A stretch of DNA of 64,000 nucleotides from Rhizobium sp. Leaf453 (GTDB lineage: Bacteria; Pseudomonadota; Alphaproteobacteria; Rhizobiales; Rhizobiaceae). The stretch is from assembly GCF_001425605.1 (NCBI RefSeq), contig NZ_LMRG01000030.1:186001-250000 (forward strand). Direction: 5' to 3'. How positions within the stretch are numbered: position 1 is the first letter of the stretch; every line of letters begins with the position of its first letter. Positions 56,912-64,000 of this stretch are shown here, in pieces. Below the pieces are notes generated by a model, which was not told the DNA's origin, made no database searches, and saw only the letters and a list, made by a program, of their open reading frames with translations. The translations under genes were made by a program, and so were the position numbers.

Positions 56912-57295
56912 ATGAGCGCTTATGCAACGGTTGGAGCACTGGACCACGATAAGTCGGTGCGTTTCTACGATGCGGCCCTGACGACGATCGGCTGGGACGC
57001 GCATGCGACCTATCCGGGCTGGCGCGGCTATTCGCTCGGTGGCAGCGGGCAGGGCTTCGTCCTTTGGGTCTGCGAACCCTTCAACAGCGAACCCGCAGTC
57101 CCCGGTAATGGCACGATGATCGGCTTCATGGCGAAGTCCCACGCCGAGGTCGATGCCTTCTACGATGCGGCCTTGAAGAACGGCGGCAGTGACGAGGCGG
57201 CTCCCGGTCCGCGTCCGCAATATGGCCCGGATTGGTATTCGGCCTATCTGCGCGATCCCGCCGGCAACAAGCTGGCCATCGTCTTCAACGGTTGA
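56912..57295 (+). CDS. VOC-superfamily (glyoxalase-like) protein
   Basis: 127 residues, one pair of beta-alpha-beta-beta-beta modules: LDHDKSVRFYDAAL at the start and YSAYLRDPAGNKLAIVF at the end, the usual metal-site Glu replaced by IVFNG. Similar to PhnB/YjdN-like or lactoylglutathione-lyase-related proteins. Metal ligands are incomplete, so the enzyme class is not clear. A bidirectional terminator follows. Confidence 0.85.
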   Translation: MSAYATVGALDHDKSVRFYDAALTTIGWDAHATYPGWRGYSLGGSGQGFVLWVCEPFNSEPAVPGNGTMIGFMAKSHAEVDAFYDAALKNGGSDEAAPGPRPQYGPDWYSAYLRDPAGNKLAIVFNG

Positions 57296-57298
57296 ATC

Positions 57299-57337
57299 AA
57301 AAGCCCCGGCCTATCCATCTGGATAGCCGGGGCTTTT
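57299..57337. terminator. Bidirectional terminator between VOC gene and carA
   Basis: AAAAGCCCCGGC - TATCC/GGATA - GCCGGGGCTTTT, a stem of about 17 bp with one bulged C, A-rich and T-rich at the ends. Serves both convergent genes. Confidence 0.9.
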
Positions 57338-57358
57338 TGGTATTCCTGTCGTGAAATC

Positions 57359-58564
57359 TCAGCGCTCGGCCAGTGCCGGTTCGCCCTTCTTCTCGCGCAC
57401 CAGGTTGATGAAGCGGCGGAAGAGGTAGTGGCTGTCCTGCGGGCCGGGCGAGGCTTCCGGGTGATGCTGGACGGAGAAGACCGGCTTGCCGGTGACGCGC
57501 AGACCGCAATTGGTACCGTCGAACAGCGAAACGTGAGTCTCTTCAACGCCTTCCGGCAGGGACTTCGAATCCACCGCGAAGCCGTGGTTCATCGAAACGA
57601 TCTCGACCTTGCCGGTCGTGTGATCCTTCACCGGATGATTGGCGCCGTGGTGGCCCTGGTGCATCTTCTCGGTCTTGGCGCCGAGCGCCAGGCCGAGCAT
57701 CTGGTGGCCAAGGCAGATGCCGAACAGCGGAATATCGCTCTTGATCAGGTCCTGGATGACCGGGACAGCATATTCGCCGGTCGCGGCCGGGTCGCCCGGG
57801 CCGTTCGACAGGAAGATGCCGTCCGGCTTCTGGGCCAGAACCTCTTCGGCCGAAGTCGTTGCCGGCATGACCGTGACCTTGCAGCCGAGACCGGTGAACA
57901 GGCGCAGGATGTTGCGCTTGACGCCATAGTCGAGCGCCACGACATGGTGCGTCGTGTCGGCGTCGGCGAGTTCGTCGAAGCCTTCGTTCCAGACCCAGGG
58001 CTTTTCGCTCCAGCGCGAGGACTGGCCGGAGGAGGCGACCTTGGCGAGGTCGAGGCCTTCGAGGCCACTCCAGGCCTTGGCTTCGGTCTTCAGCGCGTCG
58101 ATGTCGAAGACGCCGTTCGGGTCGTGGGCGATCACTGCGTTCGGCGCGCCGTTCTCGCGGATCCAGGCGGTCAGGGCCCGCGTGTCGATGCCGCAGAGCC
58201 CGATGACTCCGCGTGCCTTCAGCCAGGCATCGAGATGCTTGGCAGCGCGGTAGCTCGACGGGTCGGTGATATCGGCCTTGAAGATGACGCCGACCGCACC
58301 GTGGCGGGCTGCCGGCGTCAGGTCCTCGATGTCTTCGTCATTGGCGCCGATATTGCCGATATGCGGGAAGGTGAAGGTGACGATCTGGCCGAGATAGGAG
58401 GGGTCGGTCATGATCTCTTCGTAGCCGGTCAGCGCCGTGTTGAAGACCACTTCGGCCTGCACCTTGCCGGTGGCGCCGATGCCCTTGCCCTCGATGACGG
58501 TGCCGTCGGCAAGAACGAGCAGGGCGGTTGGTTTTGCTGTGGTCCAGGGGGCTGTCGCGGTCAT
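57359..58564 (-). CDS. carA: Carbamoyl-phosphate synthase, small (glutaminase) subunit
   Basis: 401 residues from the ATG at 58564 (MTATAPW), the length of rhizobial CarA. Class I glutamine amidotransferase: nucleophile Cys in PLFGICLGHQMLGLALG, catalytic His/Glu in HHPEASPGP. It hydrolyses glutamine and channels ammonia to CarB. No transcriptional link to carB, which is 10 kb away on the same strand. Confidence 0.96.
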   Translation of the reverse strand: MTATAPWTTAKPTALLVLADGTVIEGKGIGATGKVQAEVVFNTALTGYEEIMTDPSYLGQIVTFTFPHIGNIGANDEDIEDLTPAARHGAVGVIFKADITDPSSYRAAKHLDAWLKARGVIGLCGIDTRALTAWIRENGAPNAVIAHDPNGVFDIDALKTEAKAWSGLEGLDLAKVASSGQSSRWSEKPWVWNEGFDELADADTTHHVVALDYGVKRNILRLFTGLGCKVTVMPATTSAEEVLAQKPDGIFLSNGPGDPAATGEYAVPVIQDLIKSDIPLFGICLGHQMLGLALGAKTEKMHQGHHGANHPVKDHTTGKVEIVSMNHGFAVDSKSLPEGVEETHVSLFDGTNCGLRVTGKPVFSVQHHPEASPGPQDSHYLFRRFINLVREKKGEPALAER

Positions 58565-58834
58565 TGTCTTCATCCCGTTCAGGCGGCGTGCGACGGACAT
58601 TCGTGAAAATGCCGTCCGGCCGTTTTGGTTCGCAGGCGGGCAGATGCGGGCGATGGGCGCGCGCTGTCAGGCCTGGTCACGATGTTGGTGCAGGTGACGG
58701 TCATTAACCGCAGCTTGGGGCGAGGTCAATCTTGAAGGCGCATGGATCGGCCTTTTGCTGCAGTTTTTGCGCAATTCATTTGCTCCCCGTTGCACGGCTG
58801 GTTTATGAAGCGCCATCAAACAGGAGTAAGAACA

Positions 58835-59293
58835 ATGATACGCGATCAACTCGCTGCCGCCCTCAAGGATGCGATGAAATCGAAGGACGCGGCCCGGCTT
58901 TCCACCGTTCGGCTCGTCCAGGCCGAGATCAAGACCCGTGACATCGCCAATCGCACCGCCGGCAAGGGTGATGCCAGCGACGACGAAATCCTGCAGATCC
59001 TCGCCAAGATGGTCAAGCAGCGCGAGGAATCGGCAAAGATCTACGAGGACAATGCTCGTCCGGAGCTTGCCGCCAAGGAGCGCGCCGAAATCGATGTCGT
59101 CAAGGCTTTCATGCCGGCGCAACTGAGCGAAGCCGATATCCGCGCCAATATTGCGGCTGCAATTACTGAAGCCGGTGCCAGCGGTCTGAAGGACATGGGC
59201 AAGGTGATGGCGGTGCTGAAGGAGCGTTACGCCGGACAGATGGACTTCGCCAAGGCCTCGTCCGTCCTCAAGGAACTGCTGACAGCTGCCTGA
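58835..59293 (+). CDS. yqeY: GatB/YqeY-domain protein
   Basis: 152 residues from the ATG at 58835 preceded by CAGGAG; the upstream in-frame stretch is not family-like. YqeY signature: AMKSKDAARLSTVRLVQAEIKTRDIA, KQREESAKIYEDN and DMGKVMAVLKERYAGQMD. The domain also forms the tail of GatB; the standalone protein probably helps tRNA-dependent amidation or interacts with tRNA. It commonly precedes dnaG and rpoD in rhizobia, as here. Confidence 0.93.
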   Translation: MIRDQLAAALKDAMKSKDAARLSTVRLVQAEIKTRDIANRTAGKGDASDDEILQILAKMVKQREESAKIYEDNARPELAAKERAEIDVVKAFMPAQLSEADIRANIAAAITEAGASGLKDMGKVMAVLKERYAGQMDFAKASSVLKELLTAA

Positions 59294-60188
59294 GCGTTGA
59301 TGCCGGCGCGGCCTCCCGGTGGAAGGCCGCGTCGATGATCGCGAATTTTTCCGCCTGGTAATTCCAGTATTCGCGAATGAAGCCCTGCGACAGCCACAGC
59401 ATGTTGCGCCGGTCGATCGTCTCGAAGGCGACGCTGCCCATTTCGCCGGCCTTGCTCATCAGCCGCTTCAGATGCGTCTTGGAAATCATGTAGGACTGGC
59501 AGACTTCCGCCGATGAGATCGGCCCGATCACCGTGCGCGGCGCGTCGGGATCGAAGTCGGTGATCATCGAGATGAAATAGTCCATCACCACGCCGCCTGA
59601 GTTGGCCCAGGTGAACAGGTTGAACGTCTCGCCGGGATTGCGGACGCTGTGATTTTCCAGGATGCCGGTGGCGATGATCGGCTGCAGTTTCGTGAACAGC
59701 GCCGGATTTTCCGTCAGGCAGATCGCCCGGTTGCCGCCATCCAGCGTGTCGAGGATAGCAAGGTGGGCATAGAGCCATTTCACCACCGTTTCGATGGCGA
59801 TTTCGGTCGGCTCCAGCGGCCGCATGCGATTATCAGGCGGGTTGTCGCTGGCGCGCAGGAAACGATAGGCCATCATTTCCTGAACGAAGGCGGCCGCCGT
59901 GTTGCGGCTGGCGATTCGGTAATCCATCGCTCTGGCGACGAAGCGCCCTGCATAGAGCGAAGTTGTCGGATCTGCTGGGTCGCGGCCGTAATGCAGGCAC
60001 AGTCCCAACTGCGCCATCAGCCAGCGTTGCTGTGAGGCGAAGATCGAGGAAAGCCGCGGGTTTTCTGCGAACATGGCGGTCATCTGCCGCGCATAAACCC
60101 GCATGGCGTCGAAGAAGGTGGTGTTGGAAGCAAGCTCGTTCGCAGAAAACATCATCGCGGGAATCCGAAAAGGCCATGAACACTTCAT
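59268..60188 (-). CDS. Conserved hypothetical protein, possible DNA-binding
   Basis: 306 residues from the ATG at 60188 (alternative starts at 60155/60152). No signal peptide or membrane segment. A region near residues 225-245 (SSAEVCQSYMISKTHLKRLM) could form a helix-turn-helix. The rest is helical with many aromatic residues (YEYW, EYWNYQAEKF). No family recognised. It converges on yqeY and overlaps its last 26 bases, and lies divergent from dnaG, a location seen for a rhizobial hypothetical gene. Confidence 0.65.
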   Translation of the reverse strand: MKCSWPFRIPAMMFSANELASNTTFFDAMRVYARQMTAMFAENPRLSSIFASQQRWLMAQLGLCLHYGRDPADPTTSLYAGRFVARAMDYRIASRNTAAAFVQEMMAYRFLRASDNPPDNRMRPLEPTEIAIETVVKWLYAHLAILDTLDGGNRAICLTENPALFTKLQPIIATGILENHSVRNPGETFNLFTWANSGGVVMDYFISMITDFDPDAPRTVIGPISSAEVCQSYMISKTHLKRLMSKAGEMGSVAFETIDRRNMLWLSQGFIREYWNYQAEKFAIIDAAFHREAAPASTLRQLSAVP

Positions 60189-60368
60189 TGCCTTTCTATA
60201 CGTTTGCTATCAACATTTTATTCAAGAAATATGTCATGTCCGCACGTTGCGTGCGCCCTCGATCTGGTTGTCATCCGGCCGGCGGCCTGTGAATTGCGGG
60301 TATGATCGATACCCTTGCTGGCGCGGCCGGCGATTGCTGCCTATATGGAGGCCACACCAGAGGTATTC

Positions 60369-62363
60369 ATGCGATTTTCCAACAGCTTCCTTGACGAGAT
60401 CCGCGACCGCGTCCCCATTTCGGACGTGATCGGCCGGCGCGTCCCCTGGGATCGCAAGAAGACCAATGCCTCGCGCGGCGACTACTGGGCCTGCTGCCCG
60501 TTCCACGGCGAGAAGTCGCCGAGTTTCCATTGCGAAGACCGCAAAGGCCGCTATCACTGCTTCGGCTGCGGCGTGTCCGGCGATCATTTCCGCTTTCTCA
60601 CCGAACTCGACGGCATGGCCTTTCCGGAGGCCGTGCAGCAGATCGCCGATCTCGCTGGTGTCGCCATGCCCCAGCCGGATGTCGAGGCGGAAAAGCGGGA
60701 CCGCCAGCGCATCGGCCTGCAGGATGTCATGGAACTTGCGACGCAGTTCTTCGAGACGCAGTTGCAGACCGCCAACGGCGCCAAGGCGCGCGCCTATCTG
60801 CGCGACCGGGGCCTGACCGGCCGCACCATCGAGACCTTTCGCCTCGGTTATGCGCCCGATAGCCGCAACGCGCTGAAGGAGCATCTGGCCGGAAAGGGCA
60901 TCGCCAAGGATCAGATCGAGGCCTGCGGCCTCGTCGTCCATGGTCCCGATATTCCGGTTTCCTACGATCGCTTCCGCGACCGCATCATGTTCCCCATCCT
61001 GTCATCGCGCGAAAAGGTCATCGCCTTTGGTGGCCGCGCCATGTCGCCGGATGCACCGGCCAAATATCTCAATTCAAACGAGACCGAGCTCTTCCACAAG
61101 GGCAATGTGCTCTACAATTTCTCCCGCGCGCGCAGGGCCATGTCGGGTGCCGACGGGGCAGGGACGATCATTGCCGTCGAAGGCTATATGGATGTCATCG
61201 CTCTGCATCAGGCGGGCGTCGAAAATGCCGTCGCGCCGCTCGGCACGGCGCTGACCGAAAACCAGATGGCGCTGCTCTGGAAACTGACGCAACAGCCGGT
61301 CCTCTGCTTCGATGGTGACGGCGCCGGCATTCGCGCCGCCAACCGGGCCGTCGATCTGGCCCTGCCGCACCTGAAGCCCGGTTACTCTGTCCGTTTCGCC
61401 ATGCTGCCGGATGGCAAGGACCCCGACGATCTCGTTCGCAACGAAGGCCGCGCTCCCTTCGACAAGGTCATGTCGTCCGCCCGCTCGCTGTCGGAAATGG
61501 TCTGGTTGCGCGAGGCGCAGGCCGGCAGTTTCGAGACACCGGAAGCCCGCGCCCAGATGGAGGCGACGCTGAAGCAGGTCGTCTCGGTCATCGCCGACGA
61601 GAACGTCCGCCGCCATTACGGCCAGGATATCCGCGACCGGCTCAACCAGTTCTTCCAGGGCGCGTCGCGTCAGCAGAACAACCAGCGCGGTTTCGATCGC
61701 ACCCCGCGTGGCGGCAATCGCGGCGGGCAGGGTGGCGGTCGTGGCGGACAGGCGGGTGGCCGGATGGCCGAGCGTGGCGGTATTTCCGACCGGCTCGCCC
61801 GCTCCTCCATGGTCACCGGCAGCCAGGGCCTGCCGCCGCTGCGCGAAAGCGTGCTGGCGCTGACCATCGTCAACCATCCGCATCTGCTGTTTGCCGAGTA
61901 TGACGAGATTTCCGCGATCGAATACGACAATCGCGACCTGCAGCGCTTCTGGTCGGCCGTACTCAACGCCGCAGCTGCCAAGGGGCCGCGCCTGTCGCGC
62001 GAAAACCTGCTGGAACAGTTGCAGGCCGAGGGTTTCGATCCGCTTCTGAAAGCGCTCGACCAGCAGATCCGCTTCGCCCGCCTCTGGACCGCCACCACCG
62101 CCGCGGCCCCCGAGGACGCCCGCGAAGGCTACCTTCAGGCGCTTGCCCTGCACCAGCGCACCAAGGCGCTCCTCTGGCAGCGCCGCGAACTCGAAACCGA
62201 ACTTGCCCACGCCACCGAAGAGGGCGACGACGACGCCGTCAGCCAGATCCTGCGCAACCTGCAGGAAGTCCAGCTCGAGGTGACGCGGCTGGAAAACCAG
62301 GAAGCCATCATCGACGGGTTCGGCGTTCTGTCGGGCCGGGTGAAGGGGCCGGCGGGGAAGTAG
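60369..62363 (+). CDS. dnaG: DNA primase
   Basis: 664 residues from the ATG at 60369 (MRFSNSFLDEIRDRVPIS). CHC2 zinc finger with Cys43, His46, Cys64 and Cys67 (CPFHGEKSPSFHCED, HCFGCG); TOPRIM core with AVEGYMDVIALH and CFDGDGAGIRAA; then a Gly/Arg-rich linker (about 450-475) and the C-terminal DnaB-interacting domain. It synthesises RNA primers at the fork. Downstream of yqeY; rpoD, its usual next neighbour, is not in this window. Confidence 0.96.
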   Translation: MRFSNSFLDEIRDRVPISDVIGRRVPWDRKKTNASRGDYWACCPFHGEKSPSFHCEDRKGRYHCFGCGVSGDHFRFLTELDGMAFPEAVQQIADLAGVAMPQPDVEAEKRDRQRIGLQDVMELATQFFETQLQTANGAKARAYLRDRGLTGRTIETFRLGYAPDSRNALKEHLAGKGIAKDQIEACGLVVHGPDIPVSYDRFRDRIMFPILSSREKVIAFGGRAMSPDAPAKYLNSNETELFHKGNVLYNFSRARRAMSGADGAGTIIAVEGYMDVIALHQAGVENAVAPLGTALTENQMALLWKLTQQPVLCFDGDGAGIRAANRAVDLALPHLKPGYSVRFAMLPDGKDPDDLVRNEGRAPFDKVMSSARSLSEMVWLREAQAGSFETPEARAQMEATLKQVVSVIADENVRRHYGQDIRDRLNQFFQGASRQQNNQRGFDRTPRGGNRGGQGGGRGGQAGGRMAERGGISDRLARSSMVTGSQGLPPLRESVLALTIVNHPHLLFAEYDEISAIEYDNRDLQRFWSAVLNAAAAKGPRLSRENLLEQLQAEGFDPLLKALDQQIRFARLWTATTAAAPEDAREGYLQALALHQRTKALLWQRRELETELAHATEEGDDDAVSQILRNLQEVQLEVTRLENQEAIIDGFGVLSGRVKGPAGK

Positions 62364-62512
62364 TCGTTCTTCGCCATCTGATGGCGTTGTGACCGGGTGG
62401 TGCGCGGTCTGGACCAATCGTCATCGAACGTTCTCTCCCCTTGCCTTCATTCCCCTGAATTGCAAAGGTCATGCGATGATCGGCGGCGAACCGCTGGTTG
62501 GAGGAGATCGCC

Positions 62513-63148
62513 TTGACCGAAATGACACTGCTGGCTTTCGCATTCGTCTCTTTCATCGGCATCGCCACGCCCGGGCCGACGGTGCTTCTGGCGCTGACCA
62601 ACGGCTCCCGTTTCGGTGTGCGGCGTGCGTTTGTCGGCATGGTCGGAGCCGTGCTGTCCGATTTCGTGCTGATTGGCGCCGTGGCACTCGGGCTCGGCGC
62701 ACTGCTGGCCGCATCCGAATTCTGGTTTTCCGTCGTCAAGTGGATTGGCGCCGGCTACCTTGCCTTCCTAGGCATTATGCTGCTGCGTTCCAAGGGGACG
62801 CTCAACGAAACGCTGCAAGGGACTGTTGAGGGCAGCTCGGGTTCGGCGCGTGCGATCTTCCTGAAAAGCTTTCTGGTCGCCGTGACCAATCCCAAGGGCT
62901 ATCTATTCTTCTCGGCATTCCTGCCGCAGTTCATCGTGCTTTCGCAGCCTCAGATGCCGCAATATGCTTTGCTCGCGCTGGTCTTTGCCACGATCGATTT
63001 TTGCATCATGTTCGGGTACGCGTCGCTCGGCTCGCAGGCAGTTCGTGTGCTGAAAAAATCCGGCGCGTTGTGGCTCGACCGCATTTGTGGCGGCGCCCTT
63101 CTGGCCCTGGCCGGTTCACTGGCTTTTTACCGGCGGGCGAGTGCCTGA
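62513..63148 (+). CDS. LysE/RhtB-family amino acid exporter
   Basis: 211 residues. A TTG at 62513 has GGAGGAG six bases upstream, while the ATG at 62522 is 15 bases from it, so TTG is preferred. Six hydrophobic helices; family motif IATPGPTVLLALTNGSRFG near residue 20 and NPKGYLFFSAFLPQF. Exports amino acids or homoserine lactone-type compounds; substrate unknown. Confidence 0.9.
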   Translation: MTEMTLLAFAFVSFIGIATPGPTVLLALTNGSRFGVRRAFVGMVGAVLSDFVLIGAVALGLGALLAASEFWFSVVKWIGAGYLAFLGIMLLRSKGTLNETLQGTVEGSSGSARAIFLKSFLVAVTNPKGYLFFSAFLPQFIVLSQPQMPQYALLALVFATIDFCIMFGYASLGSQAVRVLKKSGALWLDRICGGALLALAGSLAFYRRASA

Positions 63149-63219
63149 TCGTCAGCGTTGCAGACGGTGTTTTCGCCGCTGGGAGATGGTGAGTTAACCG
63201 TTTCCCGAATCTCCCCGCA

Positions 63220-63706
63220 TCACGCCATCTGATTGTCCCGCGTCGGACCAATCCACTCCAGATAATAGACATCGATGGACTGCTTCGCTTTCGGCGGTTT
63301 CACATAGGCGCCGCCCTTCTGGTAAGGCCCGGTATCGCCTGATAGCCGAATTTGATATTGCGGTAGCACCAGCATTTTTTTGTCGGGCCGGGCGAAACGT
63401 TGAAGGATAGGATGGGCCCGCGCTGCCCAAGGCTGTCGAGCGCATGGACCTGGCCGATGATGGTCTGCGATGCGGCAATGATGTCGTCATCGAAGCTCAC
63501 CGCCACCGGGCTCAACAGGTCATGAAGCGCGCCTGCGGGTGCGTCGTAATTTTCATATGCCGTTGCAAATCGTGCCCTTCGACGCGGTAACCGCATTCTC
63601 GCAGTGCAGCATTCGGATGGCGCAAAATGCCTCCTTGCAAACCCTCGCCGCTGCCATAGATCCAAGCGGTATGGTTTGTTCCCGATCTCAATGCCGGGGC
63701 AGCCAA
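63220..63706 (-). pseudogene. Degenerate gene remnant with two frameshifts, unknown function
   Basis: Three minus-strand segments in different frames join into one protein-like sequence: a first part ending GHDLQRHM (frame stops 63512), a second with YDAPAGALHDLLSP and IIGQVHALDSLGQRGPIL, a third with QKGGAYVKPPKAKQSIDVYY ending at 63220. The second junction lies in a run of seven A residues, the first near 63550 where one base appears missing. The family is not recognised. It could be a decayed gene of an accessory function. Confidence 0.5.
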
Positions 63707-64000
63707 ACTGAAAAGCGACTATTTTCCGTCTTGTCGAATTGAAATTCCTGGCTCTTTACTGTGAGTTTCGTGCAAGGATTGGAGGGACGTTAGCCCCTGT
63801 TAATGCAAAGAGATAATAATATCGTTTCCATTATTGAAGAATGGATTTCGTTTTACTCGATTGACGAATATCTCTTCCTGAGCAATATTCCCGCACTATA
63901 CACGCTGTGAGTCCAAAGTCTTTAGGTGTGGAAGGATTATTTCCTTCTTCTCAATTCGAGATTGCAATTTTTTGCGAAAAATATGCTGCCTGATCGCCAT
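63707..64000. other. AT-rich end of window
   Basis: 294 bases, clearly lower in GC than the flanking genes. One 35-residue frame (63803-63910) lacks a good ribosome site and family features. No promoter or hairpin can be named with confidence. Confidence 0.5.

Noticed and set aside
63360-63400. Programmed -1 frameshift at the A7 run
   Set aside because: No downstream stem-loop or pseudoknot is clear, and the reading frame upstream has a second break, so decay is simpler.
63803-63910. 35-residue frame at the end of the window
   Set aside because: No ribosome site at a workable distance, no similarity recognised, AT-rich background makes short frames likely.

Overview
The window is chromosomal DNA of an alphaproteobacterium of the Rhizobiaceae (Rhizobium/Agrobacterium/Sinorhizobium group). 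The evidence is the GC-rich coding sequence, the gene neighbourhood arsR - tandem AbcR-type sRNAs - lsrB/vtlR - trxB - lrp - lps core genes - lpsB - greA - carB - carA - yqeY - dnaG, a BA14K-family protein, and stress promoters of the GGAAC-N16-CGTT (EcfG/RpoE2) type. No tRNA, rRNA, CRISPR array, insertion sequence or prophage was seen. The species cannot be named from the sequence alone.

Region by region. 1-5.1 kb: a histidine kinase (cut by the window edge), an OmpR-type regulator and a MarR regulator face ilvE, followed by small membrane and secreted proteins and an MBL-fold hydrolase. 5.2-11.2 kb: cold-shock protein, EamA transporter, then a three-gene minus-strand unit: VIT/vWA surface protein with an LPQTAT sorting signal, class GN sortase, and a PQQ-type sugar dehydrogenase. 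11.7-14.1 kb: aspartate aminotransferase, then an array of long composite palindromes surrounding a GIY-YIG nuclease gene. 14.3-21.7 kb: mixed accessory genes (MFS, LysR with a divergent epimerase, lytic transglycosylase, acetyltransferase, ArsR with an old-yellow-enzyme reductase). 21.7-24.3 kb: two tandem minus-strand sRNAs, lsrB and trxB.

24.5-36.9 kb is the LPS core locus: Lrp, three glycosyltransferases in a row (lpsC/lpsD/lpsE-like) on the plus strand, and lpsB plus greA on the minus strand. Two inserts interrupt it. One is a lower-GC GMC oxidoreductase, methyltransferase and FkbM methyltransferase block between lrp and the glycosyltransferases. The other holds a ribbon-helix-helix-like protein with a CA-dinucleotide tract, a 47-residue CxxC protein and a serralysin-type RTX metalloprotease. 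37-43 kb: a stress-regulated short-chain dehydrogenase unit, a TetR regulator divergent from a frameshifted NAD(P)H oxidoreductase, and two convergent drug-efflux MFS genes. 43.4-46.9 kb: carB. 47-57 kb: adenylate/guanylate cyclase, threonine-dehydrogenase-like enzyme, zinc metallopeptidase, two paralogous small secreted proteins, aldo/keto reductase with a divergent LysR, and MFS and MATE exporters. 57.3-62.4 kb: housekeeping genes carA, yqeY and dnaG. The window ends with a LysE exporter, a doubly frameshifted gene remnant and an AT-rich stretch.

The strongest leads are the composite palindromes whose core is inverted in one copy, the two accessory inserts in the LPS core locus (one with a possible composition breakpoint inside lrp), the CA-tract RHH gene, the compensatory pairing changes in the tandem sRNAs, and the terminator-like hairpin in the greA leader.
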